A stretch of 10,367 nt of DNA from Gammaproteobacteria bacterium. GTDB taxonomy: Bacteria; Pseudomonadota; Gammaproteobacteria; SZUA-229. Made by a program: the position numbers and the translations under genes. The stretch is from positions 1 to 10,367 of the forward strand of contig JAPHRB010000062.1 of assembly GCA_026197015.1 (NCBI GenBank), read 5' to 3'. Position 1 is the first letter of the stretch, and each line of letters starts with the position of its first letter. Under the pieces are notes generated by a model. It did no database searches, was not told where the DNA came from, and saw nothing but the letters and a program-made list of their open reading frames with translations. This document shows, in pieces, positions 1 through 6,960 of this stretch.

Positions 1-337
1 CTTTTTTCTTAGCCGCTTCTTTTATGGCTAGCTGTTTTTTTTCTGCTTCCTTCCTGGCAGCGGCTTCTTTTTCCTTCAATAAGCGTTTTTCTTCAGCGAC
101 TTTATCTGCTTTTATAGACTTCGGGTTAGTCACATCTTTTTTCTGAAGTTTCTCGTTTTCAAGTTGTTTAATATCTTGCTTAGAATTAACATTTTCCTGT
201 GTCTGTTCTGGCAAATCTGCAGATGACGATGGCAATGATCCCAGATAGTATCCAGATATAAAAGCAGCAAGTAAGGCCCCCACCAGTAACATTACACTGT
301 TTTTTATTTGATCTTCATTGATTACAAATGCTTTCAT
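1..337 (-). CDS. Single-pass membrane protein with Lys/Glu/Ala-rich stalk (partial, N-terminal 112 residues)
   Basis: The reading frame opens at an ATG at 335-337 and runs off the window edge at base 1 without a stop, so only the N-terminus is visible. A GAAGAGAAG stretch about 5 bases upstream can serve as ribosome binding site. Residues 1-13 are a short polar tail, residues 14-33 a hydrophobic membrane segment, and residues 35-75 a Ser/Gln/Asn-rich linker. From about residue 76 the chain is almost wholly Lys, Glu and Ala, as in a long charged helix. This architecture (cytoplasmic tail, one membrane helix, charged periplasmic stalk) is shared by TolA/TonB-like proteins and by SPOR-domain proteins such as FtsN or DedD. 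The diagnostic C-terminal domain lies outside the window, so no function is assigned. It follows the phosphatase gene by 61 bp on the same strand and may share its transcript. An eight-A run occurs in the coding strand (35-42). Confidence 0.75.
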   Translation of the reverse strand, partial: MKAFVINEDQIKNSVMLLVGALLAAFISGYYLGSLPSSSADLPEQTQENVNSKQDIKQLENEKLQKKDVTNPKSIKADKVAEEKRLLKEKEAAARKEAEKKQLAIKEAAKKK

Positions 338-364
338 TTTTATTTCTTCTCTTCAGCTGTTAAT

Positions 365-395
365 ACTTCTGAATCTTTAAAATATATCCAGAAGT
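365..395 (-). repeat. Imperfect-loop inverted repeat between phosphatase and membrane-protein genes
   Basis: The 61-bp gap contains ACTTCTG at 365-371 and its exact reverse complement CAGAAGT at 389-395, separated by a 17-base AT-rich loop. The stem is only 7 bp and no T-tract follows, so it is a poor intrinsic terminator. It could be a weak RNA hairpin that affects expression of the downstream membrane protein, or it could be chance. Confidence 0.25.
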
Positions 396-398
396 TGA

Positions 399-1202
399 CT
401 ATTTCCTGCATTCCATTGAAGTCAGGTATTTTTGTAATTGTTTAAATAAAGATAAATTCACTGCAGCCATAACCGACCTGGGAGCTAATGTCTTTTCAAA
501 CACCTTATCGCCACCAAATGTTTTAGCAAAACCACCTGCTTCAGCTAAAATTAACTGTCCAGCCACATAATCCCAAAGTTTTTGCCCGCCATGTACATTA
601 ATCTGGCAACGCCCCAGCGCCAACCAGCACCAGTCTAGCGCACCAGAGCCAAAATTGCGCTGTGATGCATAAGGATGTTCACGAGAAAGGCAAACTCGCA
701 TTTCAGGTGTAAGGCGTTTAAAATCTATTTGAGCTGTACATTGATGTAAAAGCTCTCTTTCTGTATGACTCTTTATTAACTGATTATTCAACCAGGCGCC
801 CTGACCTTTAATTGCGCTAAACGTTTCATCTCTATTCGGGTCATAAATCAAACCCAGTACGACTTCAGAGTCTATTATTAACGCAATAGAAACAGAAAAA
901 ACGGGAATTCCGCTGGCAAAATTACTAGTGCCATCTAATGGGTCCAATATCCATATACCAGTAGCACCACCATCTAATTTCGACTGCTGCTCTGCTTCAT
1001 CCATTTCCTCGCCTAATACAACGTATTCAGGCCAGAACTTCTGCAGACTGATAATCATCGCTTTTTGCATTTCAGAGTCAGCCTCTGTCACCAGGCTGCC
1101 ATCTTGCTTTAAACTATACGCAACCTGCGTATAACGAGACATAATTTGCTCAGCGGCATGCAATTTAATTATTTCTTCTAATTTTTTTAAAATATGATTC
1201 AT
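399..1202 (-). CDS. Inositol monophosphatase-family phosphatase
   Basis: A 267-residue protein of the Mg2+-dependent, Li+-sensitive inositol monophosphatase superfamily, which hydrolyses phosphate monoesters in the cytoplasm. The metal-binding signatures are visible: GSLVTEAD (residues 35-42), GEE (64-66), the family motif DPLDGT (87-92, ligands D87 and D90), and LWDYVAGQ with D211 followed by AEAGG (220-224). Length matches the family (about 260-275). The motif context (GTSNFASGIPVFSVSIAL) is nearer to inositol monophosphatase/SuhB than to the nucleotidase CysQ, although cysM lies two genes upstream. The true substrate cannot be read from sequence, and the main SuhB of the genome may be another gene, so no symbol is given. 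The start is 6 bp after the rlmD stop and has no clear Shine-Dalgarno sequence, which suggests translational coupling to rlmD. Confidence 0.9.
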   Translation of the reverse strand: MNHILKKLEEIIKLHAAEQIMSRYTQVAYSLKQDGSLVTEADSEMQKAMIISLQKFWPEYVVLGEEMDEAEQQSKLDGGATGIWILDPLDGTSNFASGIPVFSVSIALIIDSEVVLGLIYDPNRDETFSAIKGQGAWLNNQLIKSHTERELLHQCTAQIDFKRLTPEMRVCLSREHPYASQRNFGSGALDWCWLALGRCQINVHGGQKLWDYVAGQLILAEAGGFAKTFGGDKVFEKTLAPRSVMAAVNLSLFKQLQKYLTSMECRK

Positions 1203-1208
1203 GAATAA

Positions 1209-2564
1209 TTAATTAGTTTTAGTAAACAGGGCAATAGACTCAACATGAGCGGTATGAGGAAACATATCCATTACCCCCGCATCTTCTAACGTATAACCAT
1301 ATTCATGTACTAACACATGAGCGTCACGAGCCAGTGTTGCCGGATTACATGAAACATAAACAATACGTTTTGCATTTAACTTACCAATATGCTTGAGCAT
1401 TTCCATGGCACCTGATCTGGGTGGATCGAGCAATATCTTATCGTAAGTCTGATTAACACCAACCTTACATAACCAGACCTCATTAGATATATCATGAGAT
1501 AAATCCGCAGCAAAAAAATCACAGTTTTGAATATTATTTAGCTGCGCATTTTCACGGGCTTTGATAACCATGCCTTCAGCCCCTTCCACTCCCACAACCT
1601 CTGCACACTGTTTCGCCATAGCTAGAGTAAAGTTACCCAGACCACAAAACAAGTCTAATACCCTGTCTTGTGGATCCAGTTCTAACATTTGCAGTGCTTT
1701 ACTCACCATTGACTGGTTTATTTCACTATTTACCTGTGTGAAATCATTGACCTGAAATTCAATAGTGACCTGTTGTTCCTGTAATGTATAACTTAACGCA
1801 GGCGGGTTCTCTGGCCATAAAGCAGTGATTGTGTGCGGCCCACCAGATTGCAGCATAATTTGTAAATTATTTTTTTGAGCAAATTCTATTAATGCCGTTT
1901 TATCGCTTTCACACAATTCTTCAAGGTGACGAAAAACCAGAGCGGTTTTTGTATCATCTATCGCCACTTCTATCTGAGGAATACTTTGCCTCGCCTTCAT
2001 TGTTACTAATAAACTGGATAAATCAGTAATACGCAAACCCACTGATTCGTGTAATACGGGGCAATTTAGTATATCCGCTAAAAAGGAATTGCCTTTTTCA
2101 CGGAAACCAACCAGCACTTTGTCTTTTTTATGAACATATTTCACACCTAATCGGGCTTTTTGTCGATAGTGCTTAACCGGCCCCCTTAAGGGCGGCAAAA
2201 TATTTTTTGGCTGCACCTGCCCCAGATGCTGAAACTGTAACATCAGAGCATCCTGTTTACTGATAATTTGTGCTTCATGATTTTGGTGCTGCATACTGCA
2301 GCCACCGCACACGGTAAAGTGCTCACAAATAGGTGTTACTCTATCTGCGGAGGCTTTTATAATATTGACAGCACGACCTTCATCAAACTTTTTGCTCATC
2401 CGGCTGTATTTAAACTCAACTACTTCACCCGCAAGAGCAAAATCAATAAACACAACCTTACCTTCTATATGAGTCACTCCCCTGCCTTCTGGGCTAAGTG
2501 ACTCTATTTTGGCTTCAACAAGCTCTTCTGGCAGACGTTTTCTACGAACTCTTCTTTTAGACAT
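1209..2564 (-). CDS. rlmD: 23S rRNA (uracil-5-)-methyltransferase RlmD
   Basis: 451 residues. RlmD (formerly RumA) uses S-adenosylmethionine to make 5-methyluridine at position 1939 (E. coli numbering) of 23S rRNA. An N-terminal TRAM RNA-binding domain occupies about residues 10-70 after a very basic tail. Four cysteines, C80, C86, C89 and C168, have the spacing of the [4Fe-4S] ligands of this family. The methyltransferase core shows the SAM-binding motif DLFCGLGNFTL (304-314), DPPRSG (380-385), and SCNPATLARD with the catalytic nucleophile C406. The C-terminal HTAHVES motif supplies the general-base glutamate (E442). All key residues are present, so the enzyme should be active. The intact iron-sulfur site argues for RlmD over TrmA, which lacks it. 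An AGAAAG sequence lies upstream of the ATG. It is placed between cysM and the phosphatase on one strand, probably in one operon. Confidence 0.96.
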   Translation of the reverse strand: MSKRRVRRKRLPEELVEAKIESLSPEGRGVTHIEGKVVFIDFALAGEVVEFKYSRMSKKFDEGRAVNIIKASADRVTPICEHFTVCGGCSMQHQNHEAQIISKQDALMLQFQHLGQVQPKNILPPLRGPVKHYRQKARLGVKYVHKKDKVLVGFREKGNSFLADILNCPVLHESVGLRITDLSSLLVTMKARQSIPQIEVAIDDTKTALVFRHLEELCESDKTALIEFAQKNNLQIMLQSGGPHTITALWPENPPALSYTLQEQQVTIEFQVNDFTQVNSEINQSMVSKALQMLELDPQDRVLDLFCGLGNFTLAMAKQCAEVVGVEGAEGMVIKARENAQLNNIQNCDFFAADLSHDISNEVWLCKVGVNQTYDKILLDPPRSGAMEMLKHIGKLNAKRIVYVSCNPATLARDAHVLVHEYGYTLEDAGVMDMFPHTAHVESIALFTKTN

Positions 2565-2664
2565 ATAGATAATTCTTTCTGTAATTTCAGGTTCCGGTTA
2601 ATTCAAGCAATAAACACAACCAAACTCTTCTTTATAACCGGCAACCAACAACTGGATTTGATGA

Positions 2665-3561
2665 TTAAACCGGGAAAACCCCGGTTGATAGATAACGGTC
2701 TCCACGGTCACAGATAATAGATACGATGACTGCATTTTCGACCTGCTCACAAAGTTTTAAGGCTGCTGCAACGGCTCCACCAGATGAGACACCACAAAAA
2801 ATACCTTCTTCGGCTGCCAGACGCCGTGTTGTTTCCTCTGCCAGTTGCTGATTTATATCAATGGTTAAGTCCACACGCTTCTCATCAAAAATACCCGGTA
2901 AATATTCTTTAGGCCATCGACGAATACCGGGTATTCTGGAACCTTCTTCCGGCTGTACTCCGACTATTTGAATTTTGGCATTTTGCTCTTTAAGGTAACG
3001 CGAAGTTCCCATTATGGTACCCGTGGTGCCCATTGCGCTCACAAAATGGGTTATCTTACCCTTTGTATCACGCCAGATTTCAGGACCTGTGCCTTCATAA
3101 TGGGCCACGGGGTTGTCCTGATTATTGAACTGATCAAGCACTATTCCCTTACCATCAGCTTGCATTTGCAAAGCTAAATCACGGGCGCCTTCCATGCTCT
3201 GCTCCTGTGTAACACTGATTAATTCAGCACCATAAGCCTTCATACTGGCTCTGCGCTCTTCACTCATATTGTCAGGCATAATCAATACCATCTTATAACC
3301 TTTAATGGCCGCCGCCATAGCCAGCGCAATCCCCGTATTACCACTTGTGGCTTCAATTAAAGTGTCACCAGGTTTAATGTCTCCTCGCTCTTCAGCTAAC
3401 TTAATCATGCTCATAGCCGGACGATCTTTCACCGATCCCGCTGGATTATTGCCTTCCAGTTTAACCAGTATAATATTATTGTTCGGCACCATCCGTTGCA
3501 GGCGCACCAATGGTGTATTGCCGACAAAGTATTCTAAGGTTGGAAATTCTTCAGAATGCAT
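2665..3561 (-). CDS. cysM: Cysteine synthase B (O-acetylserine sulfhydrylase, CysM)
   Basis: A PLP-dependent enzyme that makes cysteine from O-acetylserine and sulfide, or S-sulfocysteine when thiosulfate is the donor. Numbering from the ATG at 3559-3561 gives 298 residues. The PLP lysine is K45 in NPAGSVKDR, the substrate loop is TSGNTG (72-77), and the phosphate-binding loop is GTTGT (178-182). CysM rather than CysK is indicated by IPGIRRWP (R214, R215, W216) and CDRGDRYLSTGVF (C284), which match the E. coli CysM residues R210-W212 and C280. The frame stays open to a TTG at 3577-3579, but that site has no ribosome binding site. The ATG has a GAAAGTGA sequence a few bases upstream and gives an N-terminus close to known CysM, so I chose it. 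The protein lacks the roughly ten-residue C-terminal tail of E. coli CysM. It is divergent from the receptor gene. Confidence 0.95.
   Translation of the reverse strand: MHSEEFPTLEYFVGNTPLVRLQRMVPNNNIILVKLEGNNPAGSVKDRPAMSMIKLAEERGDIKPGDTLIEATSGNTGIALAMAAAIKGYKMVLIMPDNMSEERRASMKAYGAELISVTQEQSMEGARDLALQMQADGKGIVLDQFNNQDNPVAHYEGTGPEIWRDTKGKITHFVSAMGTTGTIMGTSRYLKEQNAKIQIVGVQPEEGSRIPGIRRWPKEYLPGIFDEKRVDLTIDINQQLAEETTRRLAAEEGIFCGVSSGGAVAAALKLCEQVENAVIVSIICDRGDRYLSTGVFPV
2668..2686 (-). repeat. Hairpin built into the cysM stop region
   Basis: AACCGGG (2668-2674) pairs perfectly with CCCGGTT (2680-2686) across a 5-base loop, and the cysM stop codon (2665-2667) directly follows the stem on the coding strand. 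No T-tract follows, so it is not a standard intrinsic terminator. It could slow 3' decay or attenuate read-through into rlmD, about 100 bp downstream. Since the bases also encode the conserved STGVF end of CysM, part of the symmetry may be a coding accident. Confidence 0.4.
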
Positions 3562-3656
3562 AAATTTAGTCACTTTCAAAATTAGTTTTTACAATAAAAG
3601 CTGCTAGAATCAACTTTAATCATAAATCGTCAGGAAATTCAGAACATTATCACATA

Positions 3657-3673
3657 TTTAGGAGCCTCCTAAA
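3657..3673. promoter_or_regulatory. Perfect 17-bp palindrome in the cysM/receptor divergent region (possible operator)
   Basis: TTTAGGAG and CTCCTAAA are exact 8-bp inverted arms around a single central C. The site sits in the 141-bp region between the divergent cysM and TonB-receptor genes, 30 bp before the receptor ATG and about 95 bp before the cysM ATG. Size and position suit a dimeric repressor or activator. I do not recognise it as Fur, LexA or Crp. In a receptor transcript starting upstream of it, the dyad would form a hairpin. I could not place convincing -35/-10 boxes for either gene, though AT-rich stretches suitable for promoters lie on both sides. Confidence 0.45.
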
Positions 3674-3702
3674 ATTAAATCAGTGAGTCGTTGCGATACT
3701 AA

Positions 3703-5874
3703 ATGAATTTAAATATACCTTTTCTTTGCTTGTTACTAATACCCATAAGCCTGCTTGCAGAAAACACAAACAATACACTGTCCATGCTTGGCACCGAGGA
3801 CATGTACCTTGATGATATGCCGGTTATTATCTCGGCTACGCGACTTTCTCAACCATTAAACGAATCTCCCGTCTCAACCACTGTCATAGATAGACAGATG
3901 ATTGATGCTTCAGGTGCGCAGAGCATTCCTGACATACTGCGCCTGGTACCCGGTTTTACTGTAGGTTATTTAAATGGAAATAGACCGGTTGCGACCTATC
4001 ACGGGCATAGTGACAGGCAGTCTAGCCGCATACAGCTGGTTATAGATGGTCGCTCTGTTTATTTGCCAACATTAGCCGGGGTCTCCTGGTCAGACTTGAT
4101 AGTGAGCATAGATGATATTCAACGCATTGAGGTGATTCGTGGGCCGAATGCATCAACCTACGGCAATAATGCGTTTTTAGCTGTTGTCAGCATTACCACT
4201 AAACACGCCTCTGAAGAACAGGGGCAGTACATTAAAAGCACGGTAGGCGCGCATGATACGGCGGATGTTTTTTACCGTTTTGGTGGCCAGTCAGAAGACC
4301 TGGACTACCGGGTTTCTGTTGGTACTAAAAATAATTCAGGTACTGACCTTCTAAATGACTTTACAGAAACCGACTATCTGAGTTACCGGCTCGATTACCA
4401 GATAAATCTATCAACTCAACTTTATTATTCAGGTGGCGCTCAAGATAGCACCTACGGTGATGTACTCGAATTTGTAGCCGACATAGATAATGATTTTGAT
4501 GTCACAACCGCTTTTCAACATATTAGACTTGAACACAATTTTGAAAATGAAACGAGTTTATCTGTACAGTACTATTACAATAAAACCAATAGTTTTGAAT
4601 CATCACTATTAGGGACATTTGATGGATCTGCACTAGGTTTAGATTCTTTTGATGTTTATGATACCTTTGACCTGACGTCTGAACGCCATGATCTGGAAGC
4701 GGCCTATTACTACCAGCCCCTTGAATCACTTCGATTAGTATCGGGCACCAGCGTCAGACTCGACAAAGTTGGCGCCAATAACGTTTTCGATAAAGATGCA
4801 GATAATAGCCTTTTACTCTATAGAGTTTTCACCCATGGTGAATTCAGCTTTACGGATGACTGGTTATTAAATGCCGGCCTGATGATTGAGAATAATGATA
4901 TTTCGGGCACCGATATCGCGCCCAGGCTCGCCTTGATTCACCACCTTACAGACAATCATACTTTCAGACTGGGCGTGTCACAGGCGACGCGAACACCCAC
5001 CATATTTGATGAATCAGCTTACGTCGCTTTTGAGCAGGTATTAACAAGAAATGACGGTCAACCACTTGCCGCGAATGATCCCATTATAGGTATACTTGGT
5101 AGTGACCAGCTTATTGATGTAGAGATATTCTCTCCGGGAAATGTAGACTCGGAAGAAATCACCAGTTTCGAATTTGGCTGGATGATGAACTTTCTTAACA
5201 ATGAACTGGTTATAGATTTCAAGTTTTTTAAAGATGAGGTAAATTCACTCATAACTGAAATCGACCAGTTAGAAAACATTCCCGGTGAGAATATAGCTAA
5301 CCTGAACCCGGATAGTGCAGGAGCTTCATATTTTGGTAACGCGGCAAAAACAGATACTCAGGGGTTTGAAGCCTATAGTGATTATCAGATATCCCCTGAT
5401 TTACGTTTATATGTTTATTATGCTTATGTCGAGATTACAGCTGAAGTAACCAACACCAACATCCTGGCAAGTGACCAGTCACGCATAGTTGGCCGTCTTG
5501 AAGAATCCACGCCCCGACAAAGCTTTGGGGCCATGATAATGAAACAGTGGCCAAACAAGCTGAACACCAGCCTTTCTATTTATCATGTGCAAGATATGGA
5601 CTGGTTAGACCGGACCAGTTCTCGAGGTCTTACCGCTAATGATTTCAGAGACCGTTCTGCAGAAAATTACACCAAAATCGATTTAGTCATACGCAAATCT
5701 CATAAAACAGCCGATGGCCGCATCGACTTTTCTTTGATTGTTCAAAATCTTGGCGGCACACATTTTGACTATACGCAGACCAGTTTTAACGATCCTGCTC
5801 GACAGGACGTTCTTATTCCGGGCAGTGAGCAGGATCGAAGAGGATATTTTGAGCTTGCCTTTAAGTTCAATTAA
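3703..5874 (+). CDS. TonB-dependent outer-membrane receptor, ligand unknown
   Basis: 723 residues. A signal peptide covers residues 1-19, with likely cleavage at LLA/EN. A TonB-box-like segment, MPVIISATR (39-47), is followed by the plug domain (about 55-168), including QLVIDGRSVY (111-120) and RIEVIRGPNASTYGNNAF (141-158). The rest is a 22-strand-type beta barrel with alternating aromatic residues and long Asp/Asn-rich loops. The C-terminus ends ELAFKFN, close to the aromatic terminal signal read by the BAM complex. There is no N-terminal STN signalling domain, so it is not an anti-sigma-factor-type transducer. I saw no cysteine in the mature part. Siderophore, cobalamin, copper or small organic ligands cannot be told apart from sequence. 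It lies upstream of a periplasmic binding protein and barA on the same strand, which suggests capture of a ligand sensed or handled by them. No strong Shine-Dalgarno is seen immediately before the ATG. Confidence 0.93.
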   Translation: MNLNIPFLCLLLIPISLLAENTNNTLSMLGTEDMYLDDMPVIISATRLSQPLNESPVSTTVIDRQMIDASGAQSIPDILRLVPGFTVGYLNGNRPVATYHGHSDRQSSRIQLVIDGRSVYLPTLAGVSWSDLIVSIDDIQRIEVIRGPNASTYGNNAFLAVVSITTKHASEEQGQYIKSTVGAHDTADVFYRFGGQSEDLDYRVSVGTKNNSGTDLLNDFTETDYLSYRLDYQINLSTQLYYSGGAQDSTYGDVLEFVADIDNDFDVTTAFQHIRLEHNFENETSLSVQYYYNKTNSFESSLLGTFDGSALGLDSFDVYDTFDLTSERHDLEAAYYYQPLESLRLVSGTSVRLDKVGANNVFDKDADNSLLLYRVFTHGEFSFTDDWLLNAGLMIENNDISGTDIAPRLALIHHLTDNHTFRLGVSQATRTPTIFDESAYVAFEQVLTRNDGQPLAANDPIIGILGSDQLIDVEIFSPGNVDSEEITSFEFGWMMNFLNNELVIDFKFFKDEVNSLITEIDQLENIPGENIANLNPDSAGASYFGNAAKTDTQGFEAYSDYQISPDLRLYVYYAYVEITAEVTNTNILASDQSRIVGRLEESTPRQSFGAMIMKQWPNKLNTSLSIYHVQDMDWLDRTSSRGLTANDFRDRSAENYTKIDLVIRKSHKTADGRIDFSLIVQNLGGTHFDYTQTSFNDPARQDVLIPGSEQDRRGYFELAFKFN

Positions 5875-5899
5875 GTTGAATAATTAACCTACTTTAAGT

Positions 5900-5955
5900 G
5901 GAGGAAGCTACTCTCCTGATCTATTACAGATGACAGGAAGAAGGTATTACACGGA
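5900..5955 (+). promoter_or_regulatory. GGA-rich leader of the binding-protein/barA pair (possible CsrA/RsmA target)
   Basis: The 81-bp gap after the receptor carries four GGA triplets, at 5900-5902, 5903-5905, 5936-5938 and 5953-5955. One lies in the ribosome-binding stretch GGAAGAAGG (5936-5944) and one touches the ATG at 5956. GGAG (5900-5903) can pair with CTCC (5913-5916). CsrA binds GGA motifs near start codons, and BarA controls CsrA through Csr small RNAs, so a feedback loop is plausible. Purine-rich ribosome sites give GGA by chance, so this is only a suggestion. Confidence 0.3.
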
Positions 5956-6960
5956 ATGATTCAGGCAATATTACTAAATTGTAAAAAGCAGAGTAAAAGA
6001 GAAAATGGTTCAGTGCCATTAAACTTCTTTGTGCCTGCTCTTAAGTTATTAGTAATTGGATTTCTTTTATTATCCGTATTTCGTGTGCATGCAAGTTCAG
6101 CAGATAATAATGTACTCATTGTGTATCAAAAATCACAGGGGTTTAGCCAGCAACTCATAGAACAACTACAGGTAAGCCTGCCTAAGAAAGGTTACCTGGT
6201 TAGCAGGATGTTACTTGAGCCACAACAATTAGACTTACTAACCATAAACAAACAGTCTCTACTAATTGCCATAGGAAGCCAGGCAACTAAAACTCTATTA
6301 GAAGCGGATACAGATACCCCCATATTAAGCGCATTAATACCCAGACATATTTCAAACTCATTAAATGTTAAATACCCAAACAGAAAAAACTGGAGCCGGC
6401 TGCTTATCGATCAGCCTTTAGATCGACAGTTTCACTTAATCACCTCACTTTTAGGTGCAAATAAAACAACAGGCGTTTTACTTGGGCAATACACCAGAGA
6501 TTTAGCTAAACCATTACAGGATATTGCAGTTAAAACCTCACACAAGATAAATATTGAAGAGATAGAGAATTCAGACGAGCTAACCTCTTCACTAAAATCA
6601 TTGAGTAATAAATCCAGTGTATTACTGACCCTGCCCGACCCGGTGATATACAACAAAAGCTCTATACGTGGAATATTATTATTAGCCTATCGTAACAAAC
6701 TCCCCATTATAGGTTTTTCACAAGCCTATGTTCGAGCAGGTGCCATCGCAGCTATCTATTCAAAACCTGAACAGATAAGTGAGCAAATAAATAATATTTC
6801 AACAAGTTTCTTTATCAATAAAACTTTTGAAAAAAAAGAGCATTACCCTCATAGTTTCTCTGTTGCATTGAACAAGAACATTGCAAGATCATTAGGCATT
6901 AAACTTCCCACAGAAAAAGCCATTATCCAACAAATAAAAAAGGCTGAGATGCAACAATGA
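5956..6960 (+). CDS. Periplasmic ABC_sub_bind-family substrate-binding protein, orphan (no transporter genes adjacent)
   Basis: 334 residues. A long basic n-region (1-29, including KKQSKR) precedes a hydrophobic stretch (30-43) and a likely cleavage site after VHA (44-46); if uncut, it would be a membrane anchor. The rest resembles the ABC_sub_bind family of two-lobed periplasmic proteins: IAIGSQATKTLL (104-115), LPDPVIYN (226-233), LPIIGFSQAYVRAGAIAAIY (249-268), and a C-terminal VALNKNIARSLGIKLP stretch (303-318) matching the family's closing signature. No permease or ATPase gene is in the window. Its stop overlaps the barA start (ATGA, 6957-6960), which points to translational coupling and matched amounts. 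I infer a ligand-sensing partner for BarA, much as LuxP serves LuxQ, but a link to an unlinked transporter is possible. A GGAAGAAGG stretch 11 bases upstream supports the start. Confidence 0.83.
   Translation: MIQAILLNCKKQSKRENGSVPLNFFVPALKLLVIGFLLLSVFRVHASSADNNVLIVYQKSQGFSQQLIEQLQVSLPKKGYLVSRMLLEPQQLDLLTINKQSLLIAIGSQATKTLLEADTDTPILSALIPRHISNSLNVKYPNRKNWSRLLIDQPLDRQFHLITSLLGANKTTGVLLGQYTRDLAKPLQDIAVKTSHKINIEEIENSDELTSSLKSLSNKSSVLLTLPDPVIYNKSSIRGILLLAYRNKLPIIGFSQAYVRAGAIAAIYSKPEQISEQINNISTSFFINKTFEKKEHYPHSFSVALNKNIARSLGIKLPTEKAIIQQIKKAEMQQ

Noticed and set aside
35..42. Eight-A run in the membrane-protein coding strand as a slippage or frameshift site
   Set aside because: Lys codons in a Lys-rich stalk explain it. 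No stimulatory structure or overlapping frame can be shown in the truncated gene.
399..1202. Phosphatase as CysQ, suggested by nearby cysM
   Set aside because: The region after DPLDGT reads like inositol monophosphatase rather than the bisphosphate nucleotidase. No other sulfate-assimilation gene is adjacent.
2183..2192. CCCTTAAGGG palindrome
   Set aside because: It is inside rlmD coding sequence with no promoter context, and a 10-bp palindrome is expected by chance.
3305..3607. 100-codon open frame on the plus strand
   Set aside because: It is antisense to conserved cysM codons and has no motif. It is a shadow frame.
5861..5880. TTAAGTT direct repeat and TTCAA/TTGAA inverted repeat at the receptor stop codon, considered as terminator
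   Set aside because: The arms are only 5 bp and AT-rich, with no stable stem or T-tract. More likely low-complexity sequence.
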